DNA from: an uncultured Bacilli bacterium
GTDB taxonomy: Bacteria > Bacillota_I > Bacilli_A > RF39 > UBA660
Reading direction: 5' to 3'
NCBI GenBank assembly: GCA_947628105.1
Contig: CANQYN010000055.1
Coordinates: forward strand, 1-6,343
Length of the DNA stretch: 6,343 nucleotides
The notes under the pieces were generated by a model. That model was not told where the DNA came from. It worked only from the letters and a program-made list of their open reading frames with translations, and did not search any database. The translations under genes and the position numbers were made by a program. Positions 1 to 6,024 of the stretch are shown one piece after another (position 1 is the stretch's first letter; every line of letters starts with the position of its first letter).

Positions 1-26
1 TTACATTCTTATTATAATATATTTTT

Positions 27-73
27 GAAAATAATAAAAGACTGTTTTCAAACTTTTCATTTGTCAACAGTCT
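27..73 (-). terminator. Distal hairpin of a compound terminator after the dehydrogenase
   Basis: An 8-bp perfect stem pairs 39-46 (agactgtt) with 66-73 (aacagtct). Inside it a second short stem (CAAA 49-52 with TTTG 60-63) closes a 7-nt loop. On the minus strand the 3' arm is followed by TTTTATTATTTT (38-27), a usable U-rich tract. It lies 35 bases after the dehydrogenase stop, just beyond another hairpin at 75-98. On the plus strand no T-tract follows, so I read it as a minus-strand terminator. Folding was done by eye. Confidence 0.6.
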
Positions 74-74
74 G

Positions 75-98
75 AAACCCTTATTTTAATAAGGGTTT
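75..98. terminator. Proximal hairpin, possibly bidirectional terminator
   Basis: A perfect inverted repeat pairs AAACCCTTATT (75-85) with AATAAGGGTTT (88-98). It begins 9 bases after the dehydrogenase stop codon. On the minus strand it runs into CAGACTG, a poor tail, and probably acts together with the hairpin at 39-73. On the plus strand it is followed by TTATC, so it could also stop transcripts entering from a plus-strand gene left of the window. That use is inference. Confidence 0.55.
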
Positions 99-107
99 TA
101 TCAATTA

Positions 108-1133
108 TTATTTATGAGTATCAATTAATATTTTGATAGAATCAGAAGTTCCAGAAGTAAGTTCTTCAAAAGAAGCTTGAACTTCTTCTAAAGTAACTAT
201 CTTAGAAACAAATTTCATTACGTCGATTTGCTTATTTGCGATTAAATCAATACAAGTTTTAAACTCTTCTTTTGTATAAGCAATAGCTCCAATAATAGTA
301 AGTTCACTCATAACAGCAGCAACTGTTGGAATAGTAACAGGGGCCATAGAAACTCCAACTAAAATAACAGTACCACCTGGTTTTGAACTTGTAATAGCAC
401 TACTAACAGCAGGAGCATTTCCGCAACATTCTACTACAATATCAAATCCTATTTCTGTTTTTTCCATAATTTTTTGCATGAAATTTTCATCTGTGGCATC
501 AAACCATTCATCGGCAACTCCTAAGTCTACTGCTTTTTGTCCACGAGCTGCGTTTGTTTCTGATACAGCAACGTAACTAGCTCCTTCTTTTTTGGCAAAC
601 ATAGCAGAAACTAATCCGATGATTCCACCACCAATTACTAATACTTTATCGCCTACTTTAATATCTGCTAAGTGGATAGCATGAAGTCCTACAGCGGTAG
701 GTTCTACCATTGCTCCTTCTTCATCACTAACTTCATCAGGAAGTTTCATAACCATATCAGAGCGAACCGCTAGTTTAGGAGCATATCCTCCAGGATTAGT
801 TAAAGATAATCCTGTCGCATAGGTCCAAGTCTCACGACAATATTGTGGATTTCCTGTTGTACAAGCTGGACATTTTCCACAAGGTGAGATTGGAAGAGCG
901 GTAATTCTATCGCCTATTTTTAAATTTTCATTATTTCCAGGATCAATTACTGTACCACTAAATTCATGTCCCATAACAAGTCCTTTTGGTTGTCCCATAT
1001 CCCAATAATGGATATCAGACCCGCAAATTCCAGCTTTTTTTACATCGACAACTACACTTCCATTAGTAGAAGTAGGTTCTGAAATTTCTGTCACTTCAAA
1101 TTGTTTTATATCTTTAATTGCAACACACTTCAT
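108..1133 (-). CDS. Zinc-dependent medium-chain alcohol/polyol dehydrogenase
   Basis: This 341-residue cytoplasmic oxidoreductase of the zinc medium-chain dehydrogenase/reductase superfamily should interconvert an alcohol or polyol with its ketone or aldehyde using NAD(P). Seen in sequence: the catalytic-zinc ligands Cys37 (in GICGSDIHYW), His56-Glu57 (GHEFSGTV) and Glu144 (EPTAVGLHA); a four-cysteine structural-zinc lobe at Cys85, Cys88, Cys91 and Cys99; and a Rossmann glycine motif at 168-173 (GGGIIG). Glu at about 193 (in VSETN) follows the second strand and fits NAD preference, an inference. The CGSDIHYW stretch resembles sorbitol, butanediol and threonine dehydrogenases, but the substrate cannot be told. 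An in-frame ATG at 1157 would add eight residues, but the AGGAGG at 1143-1148 lies inside that extension, so the start is 1133. It is monocistronic, with its own promoter and terminator and no metabolic neighbours to identify the pathway. Confidence 0.92.
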   Translation of the reverse strand: MKCVAIKDIKQFEVTEISEPTSTNGSVVVDVKKAGICGSDIHYWDMGQPKGLVMGHEFSGTVIDPGNNENLKIGDRITALPISPCGKCPACTTGNPQYCRETWTYATGLSLTNPGGYAPKLAVRSDMVMKLPDEVSDEEGAMVEPTAVGLHAIHLADIKVGDKVLVIGGGIIGLVSAMFAKKEGASYVAVSETNAARGQKAVDLGVADEWFDATDENFMQKIMEKTEIGFDIVVECCGNAPAVSSAITSSKPGGTVILVGVSMAPVTIPTVAAVMSELTIIGAIAYTKEEFKTCIDLIANKQIDVMKFVSKIVTLEEVQASFEELTSGTSDSIKILIDTHK

Positions 1134-1141
1134 ATAACTTT

Positions 1142-1164
1142 CCCTCCTATTATTCATTATAACA
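1142..1164 (-). promoter_or_regulatory. Extended -10 promoter and RBS of the dehydrogenase
   Basis: On the minus strand TGT-TATAAT (1164-1156) is an extended -10 with a perfect hexamer. No good -35 is seen 17 bases upstream (TTTCTT), which fits an extended -10 promoter. Seven bases later comes AGGAGGG (1148-1142), 8 bases before the ATG at 1133. The predicted 5' leader is only about 16 bases. The RBS position rules out the longer reading frame starting at 1157. Confidence 0.65.
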
Positions 1165-1264
1165 TAAGAAAAAAAGAAAAGAAATAAAAAAGATTATTTT
1201 TCAATTGTTATTTTGTAATAAATAAAGATATTTTCTATCGTAATCTTCAATAAATTATTACACC

Positions 1265-1287
1265 AAAAAAGAAGCTCAGCTTCTTTT
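1265..1287 (-). terminator. Intrinsic terminator of the recU-pbp operon
   Basis: A 9-bp stem pairs 1279-1287 with 1267-1275 around a 3-base loop; the minus strand reads AAAAGAAGC, TGA, GCTTCTTTT, then more T (six T in all). The stem starts inside the PBP stop codon (TAA at 1288-1286), so a terminating ribosome would sit on the hairpin. Confidence 0.85.
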
Positions 1288-4087
1288 AAGGTACAATAAT
1301 TTTTCTAGTTAAAGTATTTGTATATTCGCCATTATTACAATCGATATTATATGTGGCTTGATATTCTCCTGGTGTTAATGATTCGATTGAAATCGGAGTT
1401 CCATCGGAAGAGGTATAAGAGGTATCGATAGAACATGTATTAGTAACATCTCTTCCATCAGCGGTTATTTTAATACCGCTTTCATGATAACTATCAATAA
1501 CATTATATGGATTATCTCCGAGTAAACTAGCAGAATATTGAGCTTTTACTCCCGATAGAGATATTGTTGTACTAACGCCACTACTCATATTTTTACTATA
1601 GTTAGAATATGAAGTTTTTACAATATAAGTAGTAGGGGAAGTCGTCGTTAATTTGATAGAAATGGAAGTTTTTGAAGTTGAATTGATTAATGTTAATTTT
1701 CCATTAGAAGATTTAGAATATATATTATAAATGATATTTCCTAAACCGCTATCTTTATTTCCTTTTACAGGACTCCAAGAAAGAGTTAAAGTATTACCAT
1801 TTACAGTTCCTCTTAAGTTAGTAACATTAGCTAGTTGATTATATTTGGTAGAAGTTTCTGTAGGTTCTGTTCCTTTTTTAAATAATTCTTTTACTGTCAA
1901 TGAACTTGGCGTGTATTCATTGGCTAGTTTTGCTGGATTTGATCCCATTTCGATAGCTACTTCAACAACACTAATTGGCCGTTTTATCGTACTACCCCGT
2001 TTAAAGAATCCTTTTGCAACTTTTTGGAATAATTTTCTATGATAAATTTCATTAATAGAATTATAATATTTAGAACTAATTGTATCATATCCATACCAGA
2101 TACTAATTGCATAATCTGGAGAAACTCCACATACCCAATAATCATTGATTGCCCCATCAGGAAGATTTTTTCTTCTCATGGTTTCATCATCAAAGTTAGA
2201 AGTACCTGTTTTGGCTCCAAATACTGCTCCGTTAACATCTGCTTGAGCACCCAAACCATATTTAGCAGTATCAATTAACATGTCGTATACCATATAAGCG
2301 GTGGCATCACTCATTACTTGTTTTTTAGTAGTATCTGTTTTTACTTCTTCACCAGATTCACGATATACAATTTTAGTGTAGCTATAAGGTTTGATATAAT
2401 ATCCGCCATTTCCAAATGCGGCATAAGCGGCGGCCATAGATAATGGATTTTCTCCATTATATCCTCCAATCGCATGTGCTTCATGTAACATACCATTGCT
2501 ATCTACTTCTGGATGAAGACCTAAATTGGTAACAAATTCTTTAATATTGCTATTTTTATTTCCTTGGAACGCTTTTAATGCAGAAACGTTTCTAGAATGA
2601 GCTAATGCAGTACGTGCCGTAAGGAACCCTTCATATCTACCATCCCAGTTATTAATTTTTGTTCCATCAGAATATTGATAAGGTTGATCTGGGAAAGGTG
2701 TATAAGTAGACCAGTTTTCATATTCGATACCTGGACCATAATCATATAAAGGTTTTGCTGTAGAACCAATCTGATTTGATAACATCGTCGCAGTATTATA
2801 CTGTCTTTCTCCAGAACGATTTCTTCCAGCTCCTATAGCGGAGATGGCTCCTGTTTTTGTTTCGATAACAGCGATACCACTATTTACTTTTTTATTTTCC
2901 CAATCCCATGTTTTTCCTGTCATGATATCGTTTACATAATCTTGTTTTTTAGGATCTAATGTCGTATAAATTTCCATAGGAACTTTATATGGGTTTTCTC
3001 CTGTATCTTCAATTACTTGTTCGATTACAGTATCAATGAAATCTTGATATTTATTTTTTCCTGTATCATCTTTACTACTTTTTAGCATATCTTTAACAGG
3101 AATAGCTAGGGCAGCTTCTTTTTCTTCTTTTGTAATATAGCCGTGACGTTCCATTAAATTTAATACAGTATTTCTTCGTTTTTCGGCATTTTCTGGATAT
3201 AAGGTAGGATCATATTTTCCTGGTAATTGGAATAATCCAGCAATTAAAGAAGCTTCTGGCAACGTCAAGTCAGATACTGATTTATTAAAATAGGTTTTAG
3301 AAGCTTGTTCTACTCCATAAGCTCCTCCCCCTAAATAGTAAGAGTTAACATAAAATTCTAAAATTTCTTGTTTTGTATATTTAGGTTCAATTTTTGCCAT
3401 CGAAATATAAACGTCGGTAAATTTACGGATAATTCCTTTAATTCCAGTTGCTTCTTCCGATGTAAAAGCATTTTTTGATATTTGCATCGTTAGGGTAGAG
3501 GCTCCACCAGCACTATCTTGCCCTAGTAATTGTCCTACTGTAGCTTTAAAAAATCTAGCCCAGTCTACTCCATTATGTTGGAAAAAGCGAGAATCTTCTG
3601 TCGCCACAATGGCATCTACTAATACTTCAGGAAGTTCATCATATGTTACTAATTCTCTATTTTCTGTACCTAATGTTGTTATTACTTCGTGATTAACATC
3701 ATATAGAATACTAGATTCCTTTTTATATAATAGATCAGGATTAAAGTCAGGTGCATTGGCAATAATATATACCATAAAGAAGATGAAAGCCGCAGCTCCT
3801 AATACACCAAGGAATAAAAATATCGTAACGATAATTTTTAATGCTCTATGTTTTTGAGAATCTGATTTCTTCTTTTTATGGTGGGAATTTCCTCCCTTTT
3901 TCTGAGAAGCATGTTTTGCATGAGGTGCTTTTTTACTCTTCATTGTTGGCACTAACAATATCGCATCACAGACTCCTACAATTAAAATGGATATTAGCCA
4001 GTTAATCGCAAGTCCTCCTATAATGAATGCGATAATACTAATGATAATAATTAGTCCTAATTCTAAGTTATCCTGATTTTTTTTCAT
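1286..4087 (-). CDS. ponA: Class A penicillin-binding protein (glycosyltransferase/transpeptidase)
   Basis: This 933-residue membrane-anchored wall synthase polymerises lipid II and cross-links the peptide stems outside the membrane. GT51 domain (about 125-300): EDSRFFQHNG with catalytic Glu164, GGASTLTMQISKN at 194-206, and ILEFYVN with Glu244, probably the second conserved acid. Transpeptidase domain (about 400-695): S442-T-A-K445 with nucleophile Ser442, S498-R-N500 and K626-T-G628. The tail has a fibronectin-III-like region (about 750-845) and a second Ig-like beta region (about 847-933) containing Cys885 and Cys917. The N-terminus is unusual: two hydrophobic segments (about 10-27 and 30-47), a Lys/His-rich loop (50-81), then the usual anchor (82-110). 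The start at 4087 is chosen because AAAGGAG (4103-4097) directly abuts the upstream ATG at 4096 but is well spaced for 4087. It follows recU with one base between stop and start. The symbol is by analogy with the Bacillus recU-ponA pair. Confidence 0.93.
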   Translation of the reverse strand: MKKNQDNLELGLIIIISIIAFIIGGLAINWLISILIVGVCDAILLVPTMKSKKAPHAKHASQKKGGNSHHKKKKSDSQKHRALKIIVTIFLFLGVLGAAAFIFFMVYIIANAPDFNPDLLYKKESSILYDVNHEVITTLGTENRELVTYDELPEVLVDAIVATEDSRFFQHNGVDWARFFKATVGQLLGQDSAGGASTLTMQISKNAFTSEEATGIKGIIRKFTDVYISMAKIEPKYTKQEILEFYVNSYYLGGGAYGVEQASKTYFNKSVSDLTLPEASLIAGLFQLPGKYDPTLYPENAEKRRNTVLNLMERHGYITKEEKEAALAIPVKDMLKSSKDDTGKNKYQDFIDTVIEQVIEDTGENPYKVPMEIYTTLDPKKQDYVNDIMTGKTWDWENKKVNSGIAVIETKTGAISAIGAGRNRSGERQYNTATMLSNQIGSTAKPLYDYGPGIEYENWSTYTPFPDQPYQYSDGTKINNWDGRYEGFLTARTALAHSRNVSALKAFQGNKNSNIKEFVTNLGLHPEVDSNGMLHEAHAIGGYNGENPLSMAAAYAAFGNGGYYIKPYSYTKIVYRESGEEVKTDTTKKQVMSDATAYMVYDMLIDTAKYGLGAQADVNGAVFGAKTGTSNFDDETMRRKNLPDGAINDYWVCGVSPDYAISIWYGYDTISSKYYNSINEIYHRKLFQKVAKGFFKRGSTIKRPISVVEVAIEMGSNPAKLANEYTPSSLTVKELFKKGTEPTETSTKYNQLANVTNLRGTVNGNTLTLSWSPVKGNKDSGLGNIIYNIYSKSSNGKLTLINSTSKTSISIKLTTTSPTTYIVKTSYSNYSKNMSSGVSTTISLSGVKAQYSASLLGDNPYNVIDSYHESGIKITADGRDVTNTCSIDTSYTSSDGTPISIESLTPGEYQATYNIDCNNGEYTNTLTRKIIVP

Positions 4088-4088
4088 T

Positions 4089-4655
4089 TCAAACATCTCC
4101 TTTAAAATAAATCCGGTCGATTATTGGCAAGTAATCTAGCCGTGGACGGTATTGTAATTTTATTTCAAAACCATTTCTTTCAAAATAAGAAAGTGGAATT
4201 GACTTTCTAGTATTTTCTTTGAGAAATGCTAGTAAATTTTCGGCAGGTAATAAAAAGTATCTTTCTAATTTTGAAAATCGAACGATAATAAATCCAATTC
4301 CCCCATGATTTATGACTTTTTCTAGATGTTTTATTTGATGTGGATGAATATTTTTTAAAGGAAATATATTTAATTTAGTTTCCTTTGCTTCAAAATCAAT
4401 ATATTTTCCTCGGTAAACCCCATTGTAATCAGTGGTAGAAGGAGTTTTAAAATAAGCTTCTCTGATTACTGCTTCTAATCGAGAAGGATAATCTACTTTT
4501 ACGATTGTAATCGGAGTTGGTTTTTTATAAATGACTGCTTTTTCTTCTTTTAAATAATATTGATTTGTTTCATTTAAATCCGATTCTAAACTCATTCCCC
4601 GGTGATCAAATGTGATATTTTTTTTCTGTTCTTTTACACCAGAAGGATATTTCAT
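4089..4655 (-). CDS. recU: RecU Holliday-junction resolvase
   Basis: RecU is a PD-(D/E)XK-type endonuclease that cuts four-way junctions symmetrically during recombinational repair and chromosome segregation in Bacillota. The 188-residue protein shows the family pattern throughout: MKYPSG start, RGMSLESDLNETNQYY near 19-34, KKPTPI at 44-49, and the active-site block TTDYNGVYRGKYIDFEAKET at 74-93. By family alignment Asp76, Glu89 and Lys91 are the metal-binding and catalytic residues. The C-terminal RPRLDYLPIIDRIYF segment also fits. In-frame ATGs at 4667 and 4661 exist, but GGTGAT (4665-4660) serves as the ribosome-binding site for 4655, and MKYPSG aligns with the Bacillus protein's MIRYPNG. 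It is first in an operon with the PBP; its TGA stop is one base before the PBP ATG, and the PBP's ribosome-binding site lies in its last codons. Confidence 0.95.
   Translation of the reverse strand: MKYPSGVKEQKKNITFDHRGMSLESDLNETNQYYLKEEKAVIYKKPTPITIVKVDYPSRLEAVIREAYFKTPSTTDYNGVYRGKYIDFEAKETKLNIFPLKNIHPHQIKHLEKVINHGGIGFIIVRFSKLERYFLLPAENLLAFLKENTRKSIPLSYFERNGFEIKLQYRPRLDYLPIIDRIYFKGDV
4097..4103 (-). promoter_or_regulatory. RBS deciding the PBP start, inside recU
   Basis: The minus strand reads AAAGGAG at 4103-4097, within the last recU codons. The first in-frame PBP ATG (4096-4094) abuts it with no spacer, while the ATG at 4087-4085 is 9 bases away, a normal distance. The arrangement suggests translational coupling between recU and the PBP. 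Confidence 0.7.
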
Positions 4656-4659
4656 CGAC

Positions 4660-4677
4660 ATCACCATTTCTATTATA
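4660..4677 (-). promoter_or_regulatory. Candidate -10 and RBS of recU
   Basis: On the minus strand a perfect TATAAT (4677-4672) is followed six bases later by GGTGAT (4665-4660), which pairs with the 3' end of 16S rRNA and precedes the ATG at 4655. No convincing -35 lies 17 bases upstream, and the implied leader would be only about 10 bases. The RBS call is firmer than the -10 call. Confidence 0.4.
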
Positions 4678-4735
4678 CTATATAATTTTTAAATTTACTA
4701 TATTTAGAAATCATTTTTTTCGCTAAAATGTTCTA

Positions 4736-4756
4736 GTTTTGTCGAAAAGGCAAAAC
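4736..4756. other. Short hairpin of unknown role between recU and the small ORF
   Basis: GTTTTGTC (4736-4743) pairs with GGCAAAAC (4749-4756), with one G-U pair, around a GAAAA loop. No T-tract follows on either strand, so it is not an ordinary terminator. It lies in the divergent gap between recU and the 40-codon ORF, where it could be a protein-binding dyad or a leader structure. A TTGTCG at 4739-4744 inside it could serve as a -35 for the small ORF with a poor -10 (TAAAAA, 4762-4767); this is weak. Confidence 0.3.
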
Positions 4757-4794
4757 AATAATAAAAATTATGATATTTTAAATTTGGTGATAAA

Positions 4795-4917
4795 ATGAAA
4801 CAAAAAAAGCATATGAACGTAAATAAAATTTTTGAAGAGATGATAGATGATGTCAATTATATTAAATTTAGGGCTTTTACAAGAAATTTTCTTGTCAAAA
4901 GAGAGAAAAAGAGGTAA
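4795..4917 (+). CDS. Predicted 40-residue basic small protein
   Basis: An ATG preceded by GGTGAT (4786-4791), the same ribosome-binding register used by recU and the gene at 6279, opens a 40-codon frame ending in TAA at 4915-4917. The product is short and cationic: about twelve Lys/Arg against five acidic residues, with a Lys-rich N-terminus (MKQKKH), a mixed middle (KIFEEMIDDVNYIKF) that could be a helix, and a basic tail (VKREKKR). There is no signal peptide or membrane segment. I do not recognise the family. It lies 24 bases before yebC on the same strand, but the yebC promoter is embedded in its 3' end. It could be a real small protein, perhaps nucleic-acid- or ribosome-binding (inference from charge only), or a chance frame. 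Confidence 0.5.
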   Translation: MKQKKHMNVNKIFEEMIDDVNYIKFRAFTRNFLVKREKKR

Positions 4918-4920
4918 AAT
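4892..4920 (+). promoter_or_regulatory. Sigma-A-type promoter of yebC
   Basis: TTGTCA (4892-4897) and TAAAAT (4915-4920) are each one base from consensus and are separated by exactly 17 bases. The -35 lies inside the small ORF at 4795-4917 and the -10 overlaps its TAA stop. Transcription would begin near 4927, giving a leader of about 15 bases. The yebC ribosome-binding site AAGGAGTGAT follows at 4929-4938. Confidence 0.75.
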
Positions 4921-4941
4921 ACTGAAATAAGGAGTGATGTT

Positions 4942-5658
4942 ATGGGAAGAGCTTATGAAGTAAGAAAAGCTAGTATTCAAAAAACAGGAGCCGCAAAATC
5001 AAAATTATATTCTATGTATGCAAGAGAAATATATGATGTTGCGAAAAAAGGCGGAAGTGATCCTACTTCAAACCCTTCTTTAAAACGTTTGGTAGAAAAA
5101 GCCAAAAAAGAACAAGTTCCCTCTGATATTATTAATCGTGCTATCGATAAAGTAAATAGTGGAGTAGATGAAAATTATCAACTTGTTCGTTATGAAGTAT
5201 TTGGACCAAGTGGCTCTACAGCTATTGTGGAATGTTTAACCGATAATGTTAACCGTTCTATTAGTGGCGTAAAAGCTGTATTAAATAAATGCAAAGCAAA
5301 AATGGGAGCTCAAGGAAGTGTCTCATTTCAATATGATCATCTATGCGTTGTTGGGTTTAAAGGATTAAATGAAGAAGAAACATTAGAAGCATTGATTGAA
5401 CAAGGAGTCGATATCGAAGATATGGAAGAAGAAGAGGGAAGTATTATTCTTTATGGACAACCTCAAAATTTAAATCAAATTAAAGAAGCTATTATGAAAA
5501 AACTTCCACAAGTAGAATTTGAAATAGATGAAATTACGATGCTTCCCAAAGAAAAGGTTCATTTAGAAAAGGAAGATCTTGAATTATTTCAACGAATGAT
5601 AACTATGATGGAAGAAGTAGATGATGTAAAGACGGTTTATCATAATGTGACAATATAA
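4942..5658 (+). CDS. YebC/PmpR/TACO1-family protein, YeeI/YeeN type
   Basis: This 238-residue protein spans the usual full length of the YebC family. It opens with MGRAYEVRKASIQKTGAAKS, has the basic block SLKRLVEKAKKEQVP (46-60) with RAIDKVNSG (66-74), then the family signature RYEVFGPSG (83-91), and ends in DDVKTVYHNV (227-236). The MGR start, rather than the GHSKW start of classic YebC, and the YHNV end place it nearer Bacillus YeeI and E. coli YeeN. Databases long labelled the family transcriptional regulators; mitochondrial TACO1 and more recent bacterial work support a ribosome-associated role in relieving stalls, for example at proline-rich stretches. Which applies here is not shown by the sequence. 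It has its own strong promoter and terminator and appears monocistronic. The ATG at 4942 is fixed by AAGGAGTGAT just upstream. Confidence 0.93.
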   Translation: MGRAYEVRKASIQKTGAAKSKLYSMYAREIYDVAKKGGSDPTSNPSLKRLVEKAKKEQVPSDIINRAIDKVNSGVDENYQLVRYEVFGPSGSTAIVECLTDNVNRSISGVKAVLNKCKAKMGAQGSVSFQYDHLCVVGFKGLNEEETLEALIEQGVDIEDMEEEEGSIILYGQPQNLNQIKEAIMKKLPQVEFEIDEITMLPKEKVHLEKEDLELFQRMITMMEEVDDVKTVYHNVTI

Positions 5659-5692
5659 AAAAGAATTGGTTATTCAATTCTTTATTTATTTT
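5659..5692. terminator. Bidirectional terminator between convergent yebC and Xre gene
   Basis: A 9-bp stem pairs AAAGAATTG (5660-5668) with CAATTCTTT (5675-5683) around a 6-base loop. On the plus strand it is followed by ATTTATTTTC; on the minus strand by TTTATATTG, which extends the arm's own T run to six. It begins one base after the yebC stop and its other arm runs into the stop codon of the minus-strand Xre gene (5684-5682), so one hairpin serves both convergent genes. Confidence 0.85.
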
Positions 5693-5921
5693 CTTGAAAT
5701 AGACGATTGACTTTGGTATTTAAAGCTTTTGATAATTTTAACATGACGGTAAGCGATACATTTTTATATTCTTTGCCTGATTCGATTTGTTTAATATAGG
5801 AAATGCTTAAATCTGATTGTTCTGCTAATTGTTCTTGAGTAATTTTATTTTTTAATCGAAAAGTTTTAATATTTTTACTAAAAGTTTCATACTGTTGATT
5901 CAAATCATGGTTTGTTATCAT
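5682..5921 (-). CDS. Xre-family helix-turn-helix regulator (79 aa)
   Basis: A small DNA-binding protein made almost only of an Xre/Cro-CI type domain (about 18-76). Seen: RLKNKITQEQLAEQSDLSIS at 22-41 covers the first helices and turn, SYIKQIESGK (41-50) is the recognition helix and following loop, and the tail LSKALNTKVNRLF (63-75) is the usual last helix of this fold. A hydrophilic N-terminal arm of about 17 residues precedes it. There is no sensor, protease or dimerisation domain. The start at 5921 is supported by AAGGTGATG (5934-5926) just upstream. It is divergent from another small Xre gene at 6025 and convergent with yebC. Its target is unknown; autoregulation or control of the facing gene through the intergenic dyad is a reasonable inference. 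No clear promoter was found, though TATACT (5982-5977) on this strand could be a -10. Confidence 0.85.
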   Translation of the reverse strand: MITNHDLNQQYETFSKNIKTFRLKNKITQEQLAEQSDLSISYIKQIESGKEYKNVSLTVMLKLSKALNTKVNRLFQENK

Positions 5922-5976
5922 GCTTCATCACCTTGGATATCCTACTTATATTTTCTCATATATAAAATTAAAATAC

Positions 5977-5995
5977 AGTATACGAGTAGTGTACT
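5977..5995. promoter_or_regulatory. Candidate operator dyad between divergent Xre genes
   Basis: AGTATAC (5977-5983) and GTGTACT (5989-5995) form an imperfect inverted repeat: six of seven half-site positions are symmetric, around a 5-base centre. It lies just upstream of the extended -10 of the plus-strand Xre gene, over the -35 area, and its left half reads TATACT on the minus strand, a possible -10 for the other Xre gene. Such dyads are typical operators of Xre dimers, but binding here is inferred. Confidence 0.4.
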
Positions 5996-5999
5996 TTTA

Positions 6000-6020
6000 T
6001 GCTATAATAAATTCAGGAGG
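6000..6020 (+). promoter_or_regulatory. Extended -10 promoter and RBS of plus-strand Xre gene
   Basis: TGC-TATAAT (6000-6008) is an extended -10 with a perfect hexamer; no good -35 is seen (ATACGA at 5980-5985). AGGAGG (6015-6020) follows six bases later and sits 4 bases before the ATG at 6025. This RBS places the start at 6025 rather than at the in-frame ATG at 5920, whose 35-codon extension would run through the promoter and operator region. Confidence 0.65.
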
Positions 6021-6024
6021 TTTT

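Noticed and set aside
11..18. TATAAT boxes on both strands near the left edge
   Set aside because: AT-rich flank with no -35, ribosome-binding site or start codon inside the window to support a promoter.
1215..1261. Imperfect long dyad GTAATAA...TTATTAC between the dehydrogenase and the PBP
   Set aside because: Only seven AT-rich outer pairs with unmatched interior; expected by chance in such AT-rich DNA and not placed on a promoter.
1845..2278. Two open frames on the plus strand (1845-2042 and 2039-2278)
   Set aside because: They lie antisense within the PBP gene, have no ribosome-binding sites or recognisable motifs, and the opposite strand codes for well-conserved PBP sequence.
4656..4760. 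LexA/SOS box upstream of recU (GAACATTTT near 4716-4734 on the minus strand)
   Set aside because: It lacks the second half of the Gram-positive consensus (GAAC-N4-GTTC), so there is no real dyad.
4768..4980. Open frame of 70 codons on the minus strand
   Set aside because: Phe/Ile/Ser-rich product typical of AT-rich antisense; it overlaps the start of yebC and the 40-codon ORF and has no supporting ribosome-binding site.
5935..5942. Perfect 8-base palindrome GGATATCC just upstream of the minus-strand Xre gene
   Set aside because: Too short, with no flanking symmetry and overlapping the leader before the ribosome-binding site; plausible by chance.
5920..6024. N-terminal extension of the plus-strand Xre frame from the ATG at 5920
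   Set aside because: The extra 35 codons cross the extended -10 and operator dyad, have no motif, and a perfect AGGAGG points to 6025.
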